The position numbers were made by a program, and so were the translations under genes. Positions 33,601-45,300 of a DNA stretch of 64,000 bases are shown here, in pieces. Below the pieces are notes generated by a model that saw nothing but the letters and a program-made list of their open reading frames with translations, made no database searches and was not told the origin of the DNA. This DNA is from Adiantum capillus-veneris (taxonomy: Eukaryota > Streptophyta > Polypodiopsida > Polypodiales > Pteridaceae): the NCBI GenBank assembly GCA_014529385.2, contig CM043944.1:54350268-54414267 (forward strand), given 5' to 3'. Position 1 is the stretch's first letter; every line of letters begins with the position of its first letter.

Positions 33601-34632
33601 CCGAACATGATCTTTAGTGGTCACATAAGAAGTAAACCACTCCTTGTTTGGAGACACATAAAGTGATGCCCCTGAGTCTATAATCCAGTCACTCAGTGCA
33701 TTTCCATCAGATGCTGTAAGAAGAGCTGAGTCCATTGTATTCCTCAAGAAGTAGATGTCTCCTGACACTAGACTGTCATTCTCTGCAACAGTGTTTGTCA
33801 CATTTATTTCTTGAATCTTCACTGAGGACTTGTTCTTCTCACCATGGTCTTCAGCTTTCTCTTTGCCTTTTTTTGCTTTCCATTCTCTGCAGTCTGTTTT
33901 CATGTGACCCTTCTTGCCACAATGGTAGCATTCTATGTCACTCTTGCCTTTAGCACTGCGGGACTTGCTACGAGACTGATTCCTCTTTCCACCTTTGTAC
34001 TTTTCTTTGGTCCTTCCCCTGACAACTAAGGTCGTTCCTTTGCCTTTGTCTATTGTCTTTCTATTGGTTTCTTCAGTAAGCAGACTTCCTTCTACACCTT
34101 CTATGTTCAAACCATCTAGAGGTACAGAATTACTCAAAGCTGTGCGAAAAGTGTCCCAACTTTCCGGCAATGTGATCAACAGGAACATAGCTCTAACAGG
34201 TTCATCAAACTTGACACCTTGAGCTGACAACTGTCTGTAGATTGTGTTGAATTCATTCAGATGATTGGACATAGGTGTCCCTTTTTTCATCTTCAAGTCA
34301 ACAAGCTTCTTAAGCCAGTATACCTGTGAAGCTGCACTCTGCTTCTCATAAAGATCACTCAGCTTTACCCATGCTTGATAAGGTGACATCTCGTCTGCTA
34401 CATTGAAGTAAACGCTTTTTGCCAAAGTCAGCATAATGATAGAAAGTGCCAATTCATCCATTTCGCTCCATTCATCTTCGTACATATCTTCTGGTTTTAT
34501 CCCCTTGAGCTTTATAGGTTTTATCTGCTTCTTTTGTACCAACACGTGCCAAATCTGCTTCTTCCACAATGGGAAATTGGTTCCATCTAGCTTCTTGATA
34601 TTGTAGAGAGCAGTGTCCTGTGATCCAGCCAT
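30667..34632 (-). pseudogene. copia-1 Gag-Pol polyprotein
   Basis: The start at 34632 gives 1027 open codons. Domains in order: copia gag (about 1-200, DGTNFPLWKKQIWHVL), zinc knuckle CYHCGKKGHMKTDC (about 235-248), protease DWIIDSGASLYVS (about 315-327), integrase zinc module (WHSRLGHMS … CEHCLYGK), DDE core (ALVHSDLCG; LRTNNGGEY, where the usual Asp is Asn; PQNGVAERMHRT), and RT with LILYVDDMLIAG near the end. TAG stops at 31549-31551, 31120-31122 and 30982-30984 interrupt RT and RNase H, the latter being readable as EAEYVAASEA and the final HVDVKYHFIREML. The order PR-IN-RT-RH is diagnostic for Ty1/copia. Copy 2 has sense codons at all three stop sites. Confidence 0.93.
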
Positions 34633-35615
34633 AGCTATGCTTCACAGTAGTTTAATTTCCTGGGAAAAATTCGGCAGAGTTTCCCCTGTAAATTGACCTC
34701 TGAAGCAATATCAACCTGTCAAATGAACCAAGAAAGCTTCAGATTCTGCATAAATTTTGGCAGAGTCTCCTTTGTAAAATGGCTCTGGTGTACTCAAAAA
34801 ACACTGTCTCTCTGATAGTGTAAGCTGCGGGTAAGCCTGTCCTGCACATGTACTGTCTCTCACTGTCCTATCACTATCCTGTAAGCATAGACTGCGACAA
34901 TGCCTCAACGGCAGTAAAGCAAAGATGCAATCCCAACTGTCTAACTCACAGTCAATACATCTTAGCTGTCTATCTAAGGGTGCTCGAGGGATCGCTCCAA
35001 GACCTGTATCACCGAAAGGATCTCAACATTCGAGAATCCCCCAGCTCAATAAAACCTCACTCGACCCTCAACAAAGGCTGCAGTAAATCTGACAGTACAT
35101 AGACTTTCCACAAAGTCATACATCCACAAATTTCCCACTGTATGCTGTAACCGCTGCGGCGGTTGTTTGCTGTGTGACTCACAGCCAGTAAACCCTCAAC
35201 AGACATACATAATCTCTAACAATACATCCCATGTGGAAGTACGTGCAATGTCAGGATGAAATCTGGAATATCAAGCAGTAAACACAAGCTACCTGATGAA
35301 CTAGTGGATGTCGCCTACAGTCTGTGTGTAGATGCGCCCGTGTCGTATGTGACACGCCTCCAAGAACTGTGAGCCATCCTTCGATGTGTAGACAACCACA
35401 AATCAACACTCTGGGAGTGTCGATATTCTCAGCGCCTGTAGTCGTAGGCCAAAAACACCAAATTTGCAGAGTCGGATCTTCACCCGTCGAGACCACGTAG
35501 TCGAAAATGGCTTGCGCAGACCTTTGTCAAAGCCGTGTCTTCGCCTATCGAATTTCACTCCAATCTGAGCTGGTGACTCTAGCCTCCTACAGTGCTGCCC
35601 GGAGCCTCGATCTGA
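34633..35615 (-). other. copia-1 untranslated leader
   Basis: About 980 bp between primer site and start codon with no long frame in element sense. Two blocks (34661-34686 and 34976-35080) recur in the leader of the unrelated gypsy-2 and in copia-2. Confidence 0.8.
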
Positions 35616-35627
35616 GCTCTGATACTA
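35616..35627 (-). other. copia-1 primer-binding site (initiator tRNA-Met)
   Basis: TAGTATCAGAGC in element sense; TGGTATCAGAGC is the standard site, so the second base is mutated. It lies two bases after the 5' LTR. Confidence 0.85.
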
Positions 35628-35629
35628 CT

Positions 35630-35823
35630 TGAAGGAGTACGAGCGAAAGTGCGACGCGAGAGAGAGAGTGCGAGAAGAAGAGCACGACGATATGGTGAAC
35701 TCGCTCTACTGTAATGTGTAGAGCATAGTGAGTTCTTGTTAGGTTTTTACAAAAGAATATGTGTACATACCTGGCGGCCCGCCCACTTACCTGGGCGACC
35801 ACATTGGGCTTTATACCCCAACA
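35630..35823 (-). repeat. copia-1 5' LTR
   Basis: 194 bp, matching 30380-30575 apart from about six substitutions and 2 bp of AG repeat. It is followed by the right CTATG target duplication (35824-35828). Confidence 0.92.
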
Positions 35824-36027
35824 CTATGGTTGCCGTGGTGTGTGAGCTTAGCTAGCTAGATCCTCTAACTGATCTAATCTATCCTTTGTATGTTTCAACT
35901 CCTCGGATAGAGTTGTTTACTCTCGTTCTTTATTGGCTTTCATACACGCCTTTCTAGCTTTCCAAGTGCTTCTCTGATTTTTCATTTTTGAACTTTGGGC
36001 ATCGGTTTTTGGCCCTTCAACTATGGG

Positions 36028-36543
36028 TTAGTTCGTCATTCTTTGAGCTTGGTGTCGTGTTACTGCCTGAATAGGTATGCTTGTTTCATTTTCCGACCCT
36101 CCACTGGAAGGTATTGTTTCTAGCATGTTCAAGGTGGTTTTTGCTCCTTTGCTAGGGTTTTTAGGGCAATCGGGAATCAAATGAGTAACTCCACACTCGG
36201 TGCAATATGCATTGACTCTAATGATTTCATCATAAGGACAGTCTCTTAGCCAATGGTCTCCACCACACTTGTAGCAGGGTCCCTTGGGTTGTTGAGGTTC
36301 TTCTTGAGATCCCCTTTGTTGGTATGCATGTCTCTGTCCGCCCATGCCTCCGTTGGCTATGAAAAACAATGTTTGTTCATCTAAGCTATATCTCCCTTCT
36401 CCTGCTGTCTGTGCAGCTGTTGGTGGTCCTGTACTTCCTATCATGCTCCATGGTTCTGGTGTCGAGGGTTTTTCCGGTGGATAATAGACAGAGTTTGCCG
36501 CATATCCATTGGGATCTTCATAATATGCATGCATAGGCACCAA
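36028..36543 (-). pseudogene. gypsy-1 gag, nucleocapsid part
   Basis: Reads CYKCGGDHWLRDC, a zinc knuckle, followed by a second Cys/His cluster (YCTECGVTHLIPDC). Nucleocapsid knuckles bind element RNA. The upstream part is Pro/Gly/Tyr-rich. A stop near 36544 and unreadable sequence to 36738 separate it from the capsid part. The segment 35829-36027 carries the gag up to the copia-1 insertion. Confidence 0.8.
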
Positions 36544-36738
36544 AGCCTTATCCTATGATTCGGTTACGATTGGTGTGTATCTTATACCGACTGGTCGTAA
36601 TCCTGGTAGGGGTGGTTGCTGTCCCAACACCGGTTTTGGTCTTTCTACACCTACAGGTCCTGGTAGGTTGCCTGCTTGATACCTAGGCATTGGTGGAACT
36701 TGAGGAGAAGCTACCGGAGATTGGGGAGCGTAAGGTCT

Positions 36739-37890
36739 CTAAATCACATATCCCTTGTTATAATAACATTCCTCCTTCCCATGGTTTGTCCATTTTTGTT
36801 CAATAGCGCACCACTTGGGTTGTTTAGCCTGGGGTTTGGCGTACAAGTTAATCTTTTTGCGCACTTCATCTACAAGCAGCTGTTGGTTTACAGCTACTTC
36901 TCCTTTCGGTGCCGTCTTAGAAGACTTGCTTCCACTTTGTTGTGAAGATGAATCGTCGTCAAGGTCTTTGAACTCCCCCTCCTTGTAGACCGCACAATTG
37001 TCCACAAGGTATAGAGCCTCCTTGGTTAACTCATTCAACGTCGTGCTCCTCTTCATATGTAAGTCTTTCTGGAGATCCGCATTCCTTAGTCCTTGGATGA
37101 ATATAAGCATAAGTCTGGACTGAGTTGGCAGTTCTTCCACAGGACAAAACTTAACATATCTTTTTAGTCTTAGGGATGTCTTTCGTACAGATTCCCCATC
37201 TTTCTGTTTGAATTTATGGATTTGTGAGATGGTATTATGAGTTATTCCCCTTTGTGAGAATTCCTCGATAAACTCATCAAACACTTCCTCCATAGACTCA
37301 AAGTCTCTACGCTCTACAGAGTCACACCAAGTGGTAGCATCATCCTCTAGGGTTAGTCCAAACCCTGCAAATTCGGTAGGAAAGTCTAACACCTCTTCGG
37401 CTCTAATTACACGCACAAAGGCTGCTACATGATCTCTTGGGTCCCTGCTCCCTGTGTATTTCTTGTTTACCCATTTTTGCACTTGAGAATGTCTAATTCT
37501 CCGATGGTCTACAAATCTCATCATTGGATCTCCACGTCCTAATTGATATACCTCCTCAGGTCTTTTGTAATAGGTTGGTTCCTCTCCCACTGGTGCTCCT
37601 AAGCCATAATTTCTAACAGTTCTTGCCGGAGATGGTTCATCTCTTCGAACTCATTCTATGGGTGGCCCTCCATGTTCTGTTGACCCTTGAGTCTTTGGCT
37701 TACTCTCTCGTTGATACCTGGAATAGAGTGGCGGTTCTTGCAAATCCCTTAGCCCTCGTGCGGCTTGATAACCATCTCGGCTTCGGTCTTGCTCCATTGT
37801 TGCACTCTGTTGAATCCAGGCTTGCAATGATGGCTGGTTTGCTAGTTGGTTTTGGTTGTTGAATGCCTGCGGTCGGGTGGAATGTGAGGT
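36739..37890 (-). pseudogene. gypsy-1 gag, capsid part
   Basis: A 283-codon stretch from 37590 holds the Retrotrans_gag-type core: YTGSRDPRDHVAAFVRVIRA, AGFGLTLEDDATTWCDSVER, EVFDEFIEEFSQRG and QKDGESVRKTSLRLKRYVKF. Upstream to about 37890 a further frame continues the same protein, so the true start is above 37590. Capsid protein builds the virus-like particle. The tail includes KWCAIEQKWTNHGKEECYY, a Cys/His pattern of uncertain role. No 5' LTR or primer site is seen beyond. Confidence 0.8.
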
Positions 37891-38699
37891 GGCGTCATAA
37901 TCTTTTGAAAAGTTGATTCAGCTAGATACTAGGAGCATATGGATACAGCCAATACAAGACTTCTACATGATAATGGCGTTCTAGAGAGAATCTTATCCAA
38001 CTAATAGAGGATGGATATGTGATGAGACTGGCCTATATGGACATTCATTTATTCCATGGGATACAATGTGCTATTGTTCAGATGCACACATCATTTTATC
38101 ACCTAGAATTGAGTTTGGAAGATTAAGGAGAGTACCAATAGAGTCTAGTATATGTGGGTTGTGTCATATAGTACCAGAGACAGCGTCATGAGATATCAAA
38201 ATCATATATTCCTCGGGTTCTTTTTGCGTGCAAACACAGGGAGACTCTCTTGAGAAGATTGAGACATTCTTAGAGGGAGATCACTGACTTCTTTAAATTA
38301 GAAACTTAATAGACAAATGAACATGATTCCTAGAAGACTTCAGAGCCCACTTATACCAAAGGTATATTAGGTGACAGAGCCATTGAGACTAGGAGAGCTA
38401 GATGCCCAAGTCCTCAATCATAGGACTAGAACTATTCTAGCACAACATGGGAGATTCCCAATGTGCCTATTTATAGAGGTGGACATTGACAAATCTCTTC
38501 AATGACCAGTGAAATACTTTCTCAAACAACGTCCGTATGCCAAGCATTCTCAAGCATTGATGATGATGGTGATAATTTTAGTTTTTCACTTTATTTCTAT
38601 TTTTGTACCGAGACATTTGGATTAGATCCATTAAGACTCTATCAGTTTGTTATCATCTAGGTCACTTTGTCCTTTTGAAGACGTTTAATATAGCATTTC
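37891..38699. other. Unassigned
   Basis: No gene is recognised. Short + strand stretches have a composition similar to the LARD-1 ORF (rich in TAGAG, GACAT and CACAT words) but no motif. It lies between gypsy-1 and a PPR fragment. Confidence 0.3.
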
Positions 38700-39185
38700 A
38701 TTTTATTTCTTTGTGTGTGTGTCTCTCTCGCAGGAAGCTCATCATCAAGGACTTGTGCAGTCTTTACTAGACCACCAAATTTGGCATACATATCCACTAT
38801 GGCATTGCCAAGCATGGTTCTTTATCCCAACAGATCCTCTTTCATGATATCATCATTTATTTTCTCTCCTTTTTCAAGTGGTTGAATGCTAGAACAAGAT
38901 TTTAGAAGAACCACATAGGTGACTACATCAAGATGCTTTGAATTTCAATGCATTTGCACATAGCAATTCAAAGCATCTTGATCTTTGACATGTTGGGCAT
39001 ACCCTCTGATTAGTGTAGACCAAGGGACCACACCACAACAACAAGAAGAGTAGCATGGTTATTTGGGAGCCTTCTTGTGCACCGTATTCAAACATGTGGT
39101 TCATTGTGCCTAAGAAGAATGGATCTTTGCATTTCATACATGACATGTAGCTTGTAAACAAGGTTATCATCAAGAATGTCAGTGT
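38700..39185 (-). pseudogene. PPR protein gene fragment
   Basis: Minus-strand frames, with two stops and shifts, read STLIRGYAQHVKDQDALNCY, then LDVVTYVVLLKSCSSIQPLE, then MLGNAIVDMYAKFGG and KTAQVLDDELPA. This is the repeating wording of plant PLS-class PPR proteins ('W..LI.GYAQ.G….AL..F..M', 'P..VTY…LLKAC', 'NALVDMYAKCG…A..V.…LP'). Such proteins bind and process organellar RNA. About two repeat triplets remain. It is a dead fragment, perhaps a retrocopy, next to a + strand gypsy. Confidence 0.75.
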
Positions 39186-39259
39186 ACAACATCGTGATTC
39201 ACTACATCCTACTTATCCATGGGCCATACATTACAAATGGTTTATAGACTTATTCACAA

Positions 39260-40190
39260 TGTCTTTGGGATTTTGGTTCTTGCAAGAGAATATTGGTCTA
39301 ATCAAGTTGAAGGGAGTGCAAAAACAAAAAAGAATACAAAATTTGTATGTAAATTAATTCTCAAAAAGATGTGATCTATTGCTATAGATAGGTAGAAAAT
39401 ACAAGTGCATATACATGAGAACTGTATGCTTATGAAGCAAGGGAATTATTCTCTACGATGGGCATCAAACTAGACTTACTTCTGCTTATGGCAAGAGTGA
39501 AATAGGGCATCCTACAATAATTAAAGCTTCAAATAAGGCTTGTCAAGGTACACTTGGAGAGTGGCCAAGGATATTTCCATTCTCATTATGGGTTGATTGT
39601 ACAAAACAGAGTTTATCGAGTGGCTATATTCCTGTTGAATTGATGTCTGGTCAAAAATATGTGATGCCAATTGAAGATGTAGTTCTTACATGGGATGTAT
39701 TTCCATGGAAAGATGGAATGAGAAAAGAGGATCTTCTTGCATTGCACATATGGAAACTGGAAAGAAGGCCTGAATACATCGAGCTTGCAAAATATCGACT
39801 AAAGGATGCAAGGTTGAAAAACAAAAATAGACTTAACAAGAGACACATGCTTAGACCAAAAACCATTGAAGAAGGAAATTGGGTATTGGTGTATTATTGT
39901 AGACTTGATAACTAGCACTCTACAATAAGGAAGCTTGTAAAGAGATGGTTTGGCCCTTATGTTGTCAAGCATGTGTGCATGGAAATGCAAGGTACACCTT
40001 GTGTGAGCTCGATGGGATAGAAACGAGAATTCCCATTGCAAAAAAAAGAGGTAAATTGTTCAAAAGAAGAGTGCTTGCTGATCCACTTTATTCATAACCT
40101 AGTGAAGATAATGAAGATTCCAACTATATGTAAACTGATGAAAGTGAAAGTATGATTACCATGAATTTTCACGCTTAACAAAGACTATTG
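39260..40190 (+). pseudogene. gypsy-3 integrase end
   Basis: The + strand reads STMGIKLDLTSAYGKSE, KACQGTLGEWPRIFPFSLWV, SGYIPVELMSGQKYVMPIED and, after 39640, DVFPWKDGMRKEDLLALHIW and EEGNWVLVYYCRLDN. A stop is followed by RKLVKRWFGPYVVKHVC. These match the end of the core and the GPY/F C-terminal part of Ty3/gypsy integrases. The DDE residues upstream are not readable because of decay and truncation. It ends near 40100, and the 3' LTR starts 40228. Its LTR matches that at 4327-6319. Confidence 0.75.
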
Positions 40191-40206
40191 TGGATATCAA
40201 AGGATG

Positions 40207-40227
40207 TGCGGGTCCAAAGGGGGTGGA
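40207..40227 (+). other. gypsy-3 polypurine tract
   Basis: CCAAAGGGGGTGGA lies directly before the LTR start TGTCGTG. Confidence 0.7.
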
Positions 40228-40780
40228 TGTCGTGTTTTGGCACGTACACAATGTGAAATAAAAGTATTAACCTCACTTTTGACTTTTTTTTGATGCATCA
40301 TGCATGGAAATAAACTAAGCGTACATATTGTGATATATGCTAAAGTGAATACTGGGGTCACTATCATGTACATACCTATTTGGGGAGTCATGGATCTCGA
40401 TGTGGCACACATTGCGTGTTTTCCCCACTTAATCAGATGCCTAATTTGGTTTTATAATGTACATATTCCAAGTGTTTTATGGTCTCATCTACAAAGATTG
40501 ATGCAGGAAAAAAGTGCCAAAATTAGCAACTAATGGGCGTCATCTCATAAAATTGTATGGGAAGTGACCCCAAATGGCAAAGTGTTGAAAACCAATGAAT
40601 ATCTATTCTTTTTATTATAATGCAAGTGACTCCACAAATTTAGGGATTCTTTGACTTTGCTTGGGATTTTTCACATAAAAAATGGTCTTTTTTGGGTCAG
40701 AAATTAGTTGAAAATGAAATAACTTTGTTCAAAAGTGGAAAAAGGGCCCAAAAATTGACACATCATATTACATTGTTGTG

Positions 40781-40833
<53 letters not shown>

Positions 40834-41462
40834 ACTTCTTAGTAAAAAACAAGCAACTTTTCCCTTTTGTGCAATTCACTTTATGGTTTCTCTTTGAGTG
40901 TGTAGTGTAGTCTTGCCTCTTCGCTATCTTGTATGTGAGCTTGTGAGGTAGGGTTTACCTTCTTTAAAGTGATGTGTGGATTTCAATATGGAATCTCTTA
41001 AATCTCTGCAAAATCAGAAAATGACCGTCTTAAAGGTGGAAGCTCGTGTATTCCTTTCAACTGTTTGATGTTAGGACTATGTAATTGAGACGAGGCTACA
41101 TGATTCCATGAAATAGGTTTGGGATTTGGATGGGTTTGCTTCTATGAGGGTTGAGGTTTCATGGCTGAATGTAAAAATTGCTATTTTTAAGTAAATTTGC
41201 CTTTTAAAAGTATAATTGAATGTGAATTGGTGATGTTTTGATCATGAACTTGCTTCCAAAACCAAGCAGATTCCTAGCACAATAGGAGAGAGGGTTTTTG
41301 TCTGTTTTTTCACGAATGCTCGTAGACTTTAAACCATCTTTAGGAAGAGGGTTGGTGATTTTATATAAATAATTTTATACAGAGTGTTTGTCATTATCAA
41401 CACGAACTCTCACAGCTAAAGGTTTTGCACCTTTCCAATTATAGACCGCACACTTTTTGACA
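40228..41462 (+). mobile_element. gypsy-3 3' LTR
   Basis: About 1235 bp from TGTCGTG to TTTGACA. It aligns with 4327-4778 and 5736-6319, and contains an (AG)n run at about 40783-40829 that the other copy lacks. Divergence is high (well above the other LTR pairs), so this is an old element. No matching 5-bp target duplication is evident when compared with the 4327 copy. Confidence 0.75.
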
Positions 41463-41858
41463 GTGTTAAACAAACTTTGTATTAATTTCCAAGTCCAACT
41501 CTGTGTACAATCAACCAAAGGGAAACTTATAACTTATGTTCTATCTTGTCTAAGAGCAAGAAAGAGAGTGAAATGCGACCGATGTAGAAAGGGAACATGA
41601 ACGAGAAAGGGCTACAAATCCTCCTTCCTTGTACCATGCTATTGTCCCTTTCCATTGGCATCTGCATCTTTCTTCACATACGGTACTCTTCCAACTAATC
41701 CTTTGTTTTTCTCAAATGCTCTTCTATTGCTCGCCAACCTCCCCTCTAAGGTTCTGAAACTTGTTCCTTTTCCCCTCTTATTGCTTGACAGAGAGAACCC
41801 CTTTCAACTTCCTCTTGCCTTGTGATCACAATCTCCTTCTCAAGATTCTTTAGAAAAG

Positions 41859-41892
<34 letters not shown>

Positions 41893-42071
41893 GCTTCCGT
41901 TGCCCTCCTTTTTCTCATTGATTTATCTTCCCCTATTCATGGATTCTTCATTCTCTAGAAGAACTCCCTTATGACATTGTTATTACCCTCTTATATAGAT
42001 TTTGAAGGGTGCTAATTTCTAAAAATAGAGACAATCCTTGGTTTTAATAGCGACACAAGAAAGGTCGCCAA
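41463..42071. other. Unassigned
   Basis: No gene is recognised. Contains an (AG)n run at about 41860-41889 and pyrimidine-rich stretches. Confidence 0.4.
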
Positions 42072-42263
42072 TGAAGGAGTACGAGCGGAAGTGCGACACG
42101 AGAGAGAGTGTGAGAAGAAGAGCACGACGATATGGTGAACTCGCTCTACTGTAATGTGTAGAGCATAGTGAGTTCTTATTAGGTTTTAACAAAAGAATAT
42201 GTGTACATACCTGGCGGCCCGCCCACTTACCTGGGCGACCACATTGGGCTTTATACCCCAACA
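42072..42263 (-). repeat. copia-2 3' LTR
   Basis: Same sequence plan as the copia-1 LTR (TGTTGGGG … CTCCTTCA in element sense). Preceded by the purine tract AAGTGGGAGG. Confidence 0.93.
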
Positions 42264-42354
42264 ACCTCCCACTTAAAGTCCAATGTGGTACTTTAAGTGT
42301 GAGAGAAGCTACTATACAAGCTAATATACAAGAGATGTACTACCCTACACCTAA

Positions 42355-45300
42355 CTACTTGCGAAAATGCGCAAAGCTCTCTGAGGGAAGTCCTTTTGTA
42401 AGTAGATCAGCAGGATTTTCTGTGGTGTCAACTTTGACAAGCTGAAGTTGCTTATCCTCGAGCATTTCCCTGATGAAATGATACTTCACATCCACATGCT
42501 TTCTCTTTGAGTGATAAACTGGATTGCGAGCCAATTGTATAACACTTTGACTATCACAATATAACATAGGCATCTCTTCTTTGATTCCCAAATCTGTTAC
42601 TAGTCGATTAAGCCAAATTGATTCTTTGCATGCCTCTGATGCTGCAACATATTCAGCCTCTATAGTAGACTGAGTAACACAATCTTGTAATCTAGAACGC
42701 CATGATACCGCTCCACCAGCCAATGTAAAGACATACCCTGACGTAGACCTTCAGTTTTCTAAGTCACCTGCATAATATTATTCTATAAAACCCTTTACAC
42801 TTAGCTCCTGACTCCCATAGCATATACGCATACTCTTTGTATCTTTCAGGTATCTCAATATTCCTTTCACTGTCTCCCAATGTTTCTTGTCTGGGTTTGA
42901 CATGTATCGACTTACTACTCCCACTGCAAATGCAATGTCTGGGCGAGTAGCAATCACTGCATACATCAAACTACCCACTGCAAACGCATATGGAATCTTA
43001 TCCATTTCAGTTTGTTCTTCCTCAGACATAGGACAATCTTGTTTGCTAAGTTTCACATATGGTGGCAATGGAACACTCAGTGCCTTTCCTTTCTCCATAT
43101 TGAAACGTTGCAAAACCTTGTCAATATACTCTGTTTGAGATAACCAAATCAACTTCTTTGATCTGTCTCTCTCAATGCGCATACCAAGTATATGACTGGC
43201 CTCACCCATGTCTTTCATGTCAAACGATTTTTCCATCTTTGACTTCAAAGCTGAAATTTCTTCCAAGTGCTTGCCAGTAATCAACATGTCATCCACATAC
43301 AAAATAAGGATCAACCAACTACCATCCTTAGCCTTCTTTGTATATAGAGAGTGATCGAACTCACTATGTTTGTAGCCTTGAGAAAGCATAAACCTGTGGA
43401 ATTTATGGTACCATGCCCTCGGTGATTGTTTTAAGCCATAAAGACTCTTTAACAACTGGCATACCGAATCTTCCTTGCCTTTCTCAACAAACCCTTCTGG
43501 CTGCTGCATGTAAATTTCCACATCTAAATCACCATGCAAGAACACTGTCTTGACATCCATTTGGTGCAACACCAAATCTAATATGGCAACCAATGCAAGA
43601 AAGCATCTTAATGTAGTCATTTTGACCACCGGAGAGAAGACTTCATCAAAGTCAATGCCTTGTTCTTGCTTAGAGACCTTGGCAACAAGCCTTGCTTTGT
43701 ACTTTGGCTGACTATCATGAGCGGTGATCTTATACCTGTAAACCCATTTACAGGGTAGAGCCTTTTTGCCCCGTGGTAATTTAACTAGCTTCCATGTCTC
43801 GTTTTTATGCAGAGCTGTCATCTCTGACTGCATTGCCAATTGCGAATTCCCAGAGTCCTTCCTTTGCACTGCTTCCTTGTAACATGAAGTCTCATTGCAA
43901 TCAGTCAACATGACATAGTTCATAGATGGAACAAACCTATCAGGAGGTCGCGTGACACGTCCAGATCTACGCACAATAAGTGGCTCAGGCTCATCCACAA
44001 TCTGTGGTTCCAATCTATCCTGTCCTTGCTCCTCTTGAGCCCTGACATTTTGTCTTGCACGTGCAGGTCCATCTTCTTGGAAGACAACTCTTCTAATCTC
44101 CTTAACTTTCTCTAGTTTAGAATGATATTTGGCTTCATTAAAGTGAACATCATTGCTGTGGATAACCTTTTTGGATACGGGATCCCAAAGTCTGTACCCC
44201 ATCTCACCAGAATTACCATAGCCTAGAAAGATGCACTTTCTACTCTTTGGCTCAAGTTTGTTCCTTAATTCCTTTGCAACGTGAGTATATGCCTCACAGC
44301 CAAAGACTCTGAGATGCTTGTATGAGGGCACCTTGCCTGACCATACCATCTCTGGCGCTGGATCCTTATGCAAAATCTTGCTAGGAGATCTATTTACAAG
44401 ATGAACAGCTGTTGATACAGCTTCAACCCAAAACCCATTTGGCAGATGTTCATTAGACAACATACTTCTGACCTTCTCTTGTATGGTCCTATTCATCCTC
44501 TCAGCAACACCATTTTGAGGAGGATTGTAAGGAGCAGTAAGTTCACGTTTTATACCTTTTGACTCACAAAAGTTTTGAAAGGCCTTTGAAACATACTCTC
44601 CACCATTGTCAGTGCGTAAGCATTTAAGGTTCTTGCCACTCCGATTCTCCACAAGTGTCACAAACGTTTTGAAAACACTAAACGCTTCATCCTTGTGCTT
44701 GAGAAAGTAAACCCATACTTTCCTCGAGTAATCATCTATAAATGTCATAAAGTAAGAAGCTCCCCCTAGAGATAGGTTAGGCATAGGTCCACACAAATCA
44801 CTATGAACAAGTGCCAACTGTGTATCTCTTCTACTGCTTCTATGCGTATGTGGCTATTGTGTTTGCTTACCATACAGACAATGTTCACAAAATTCAAAAT
44901 CATTAAATGAAAAGCCAGGAAAATAACCAGAATGAGACACATGAAGTGATGCCGCTGAGTCTATAATCCAGTCACTCAATGCATTTCCATCAGATGAAGT
45001 GATAAGAGCTGAGTCCATTGTGTTCTTCAAGAAGTAGATGTCTCCTGACACTAGACTGTCATCCTCTGCAACAGTGTTTGTCACATTTATTTCTTGAATC
45101 TTCACTGAGGACTTGTTCTTCTTACCATGGTCTTCAGCTTTCTCTTTGCTTTTTTCTGCTTTCCATTCTCTACACTCTCTTTTCATGTGACCCTTTTTTC
45201 CATAATGGTAGCATTCTATGTCACTCTTGCCTTTAGCACTGTGGGACTTGCTACGAGACTGATTCCTCTTTCCACCTTTGTACTTTTCTTTGGTCCTTCC

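Larger units (their letters stand above)
30380..35823 (-). mobile_element. copia-1, complete Ty1/copia element with target duplication
   Basis: Short LTRs (35630-35823 and 30380-30575) bound one polyprotein gene. The 5-bp target duplication CTATG is perfect (30375-30379 and 35824-35828). A tRNA-Met-type primer site lies after the 5' LTR and a purine tract before the 3' LTR. The LTRs differ at about six sites plus a 2-bp indel by eye (about 3%). It is inserted in gypsy-1 gag in the same orientation. Three stops make the polyprotein non-functional. Confidence 0.95.
23470..37890 (-). mobile_element. gypsy-1, Ty3/gypsy retrotransposon with copia-1 nested in gag
   Basis: In element order on the minus strand: gag (37890-36739), zinc knuckle (36543-36028), copia-1 insertion (35823-30380), gag/linker (30300-29482), protease (29481-28870), RT (27862-27186), RNase H (27101-26382), two HHCC zinc modules (26384-25860), integrase core (25898-25278), integrase C-terminus (25277-24887), and a second retropepsin-like ORF with a basic tail (24870-23717). 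LTRs were not found at either end, so limits are approximate. There are at least six stops or shifts in pol. Without copia-1 the element would be about 9 kb. Confidence 0.8.

Noticed and set aside
33735-34222. Plus-strand ORFs across copia-1 and copia-2 (also 45018-45505)
   Set aside because: They are antisense shadows of the gag and knuckle coding region; the opposite strand carries the conserved domains.
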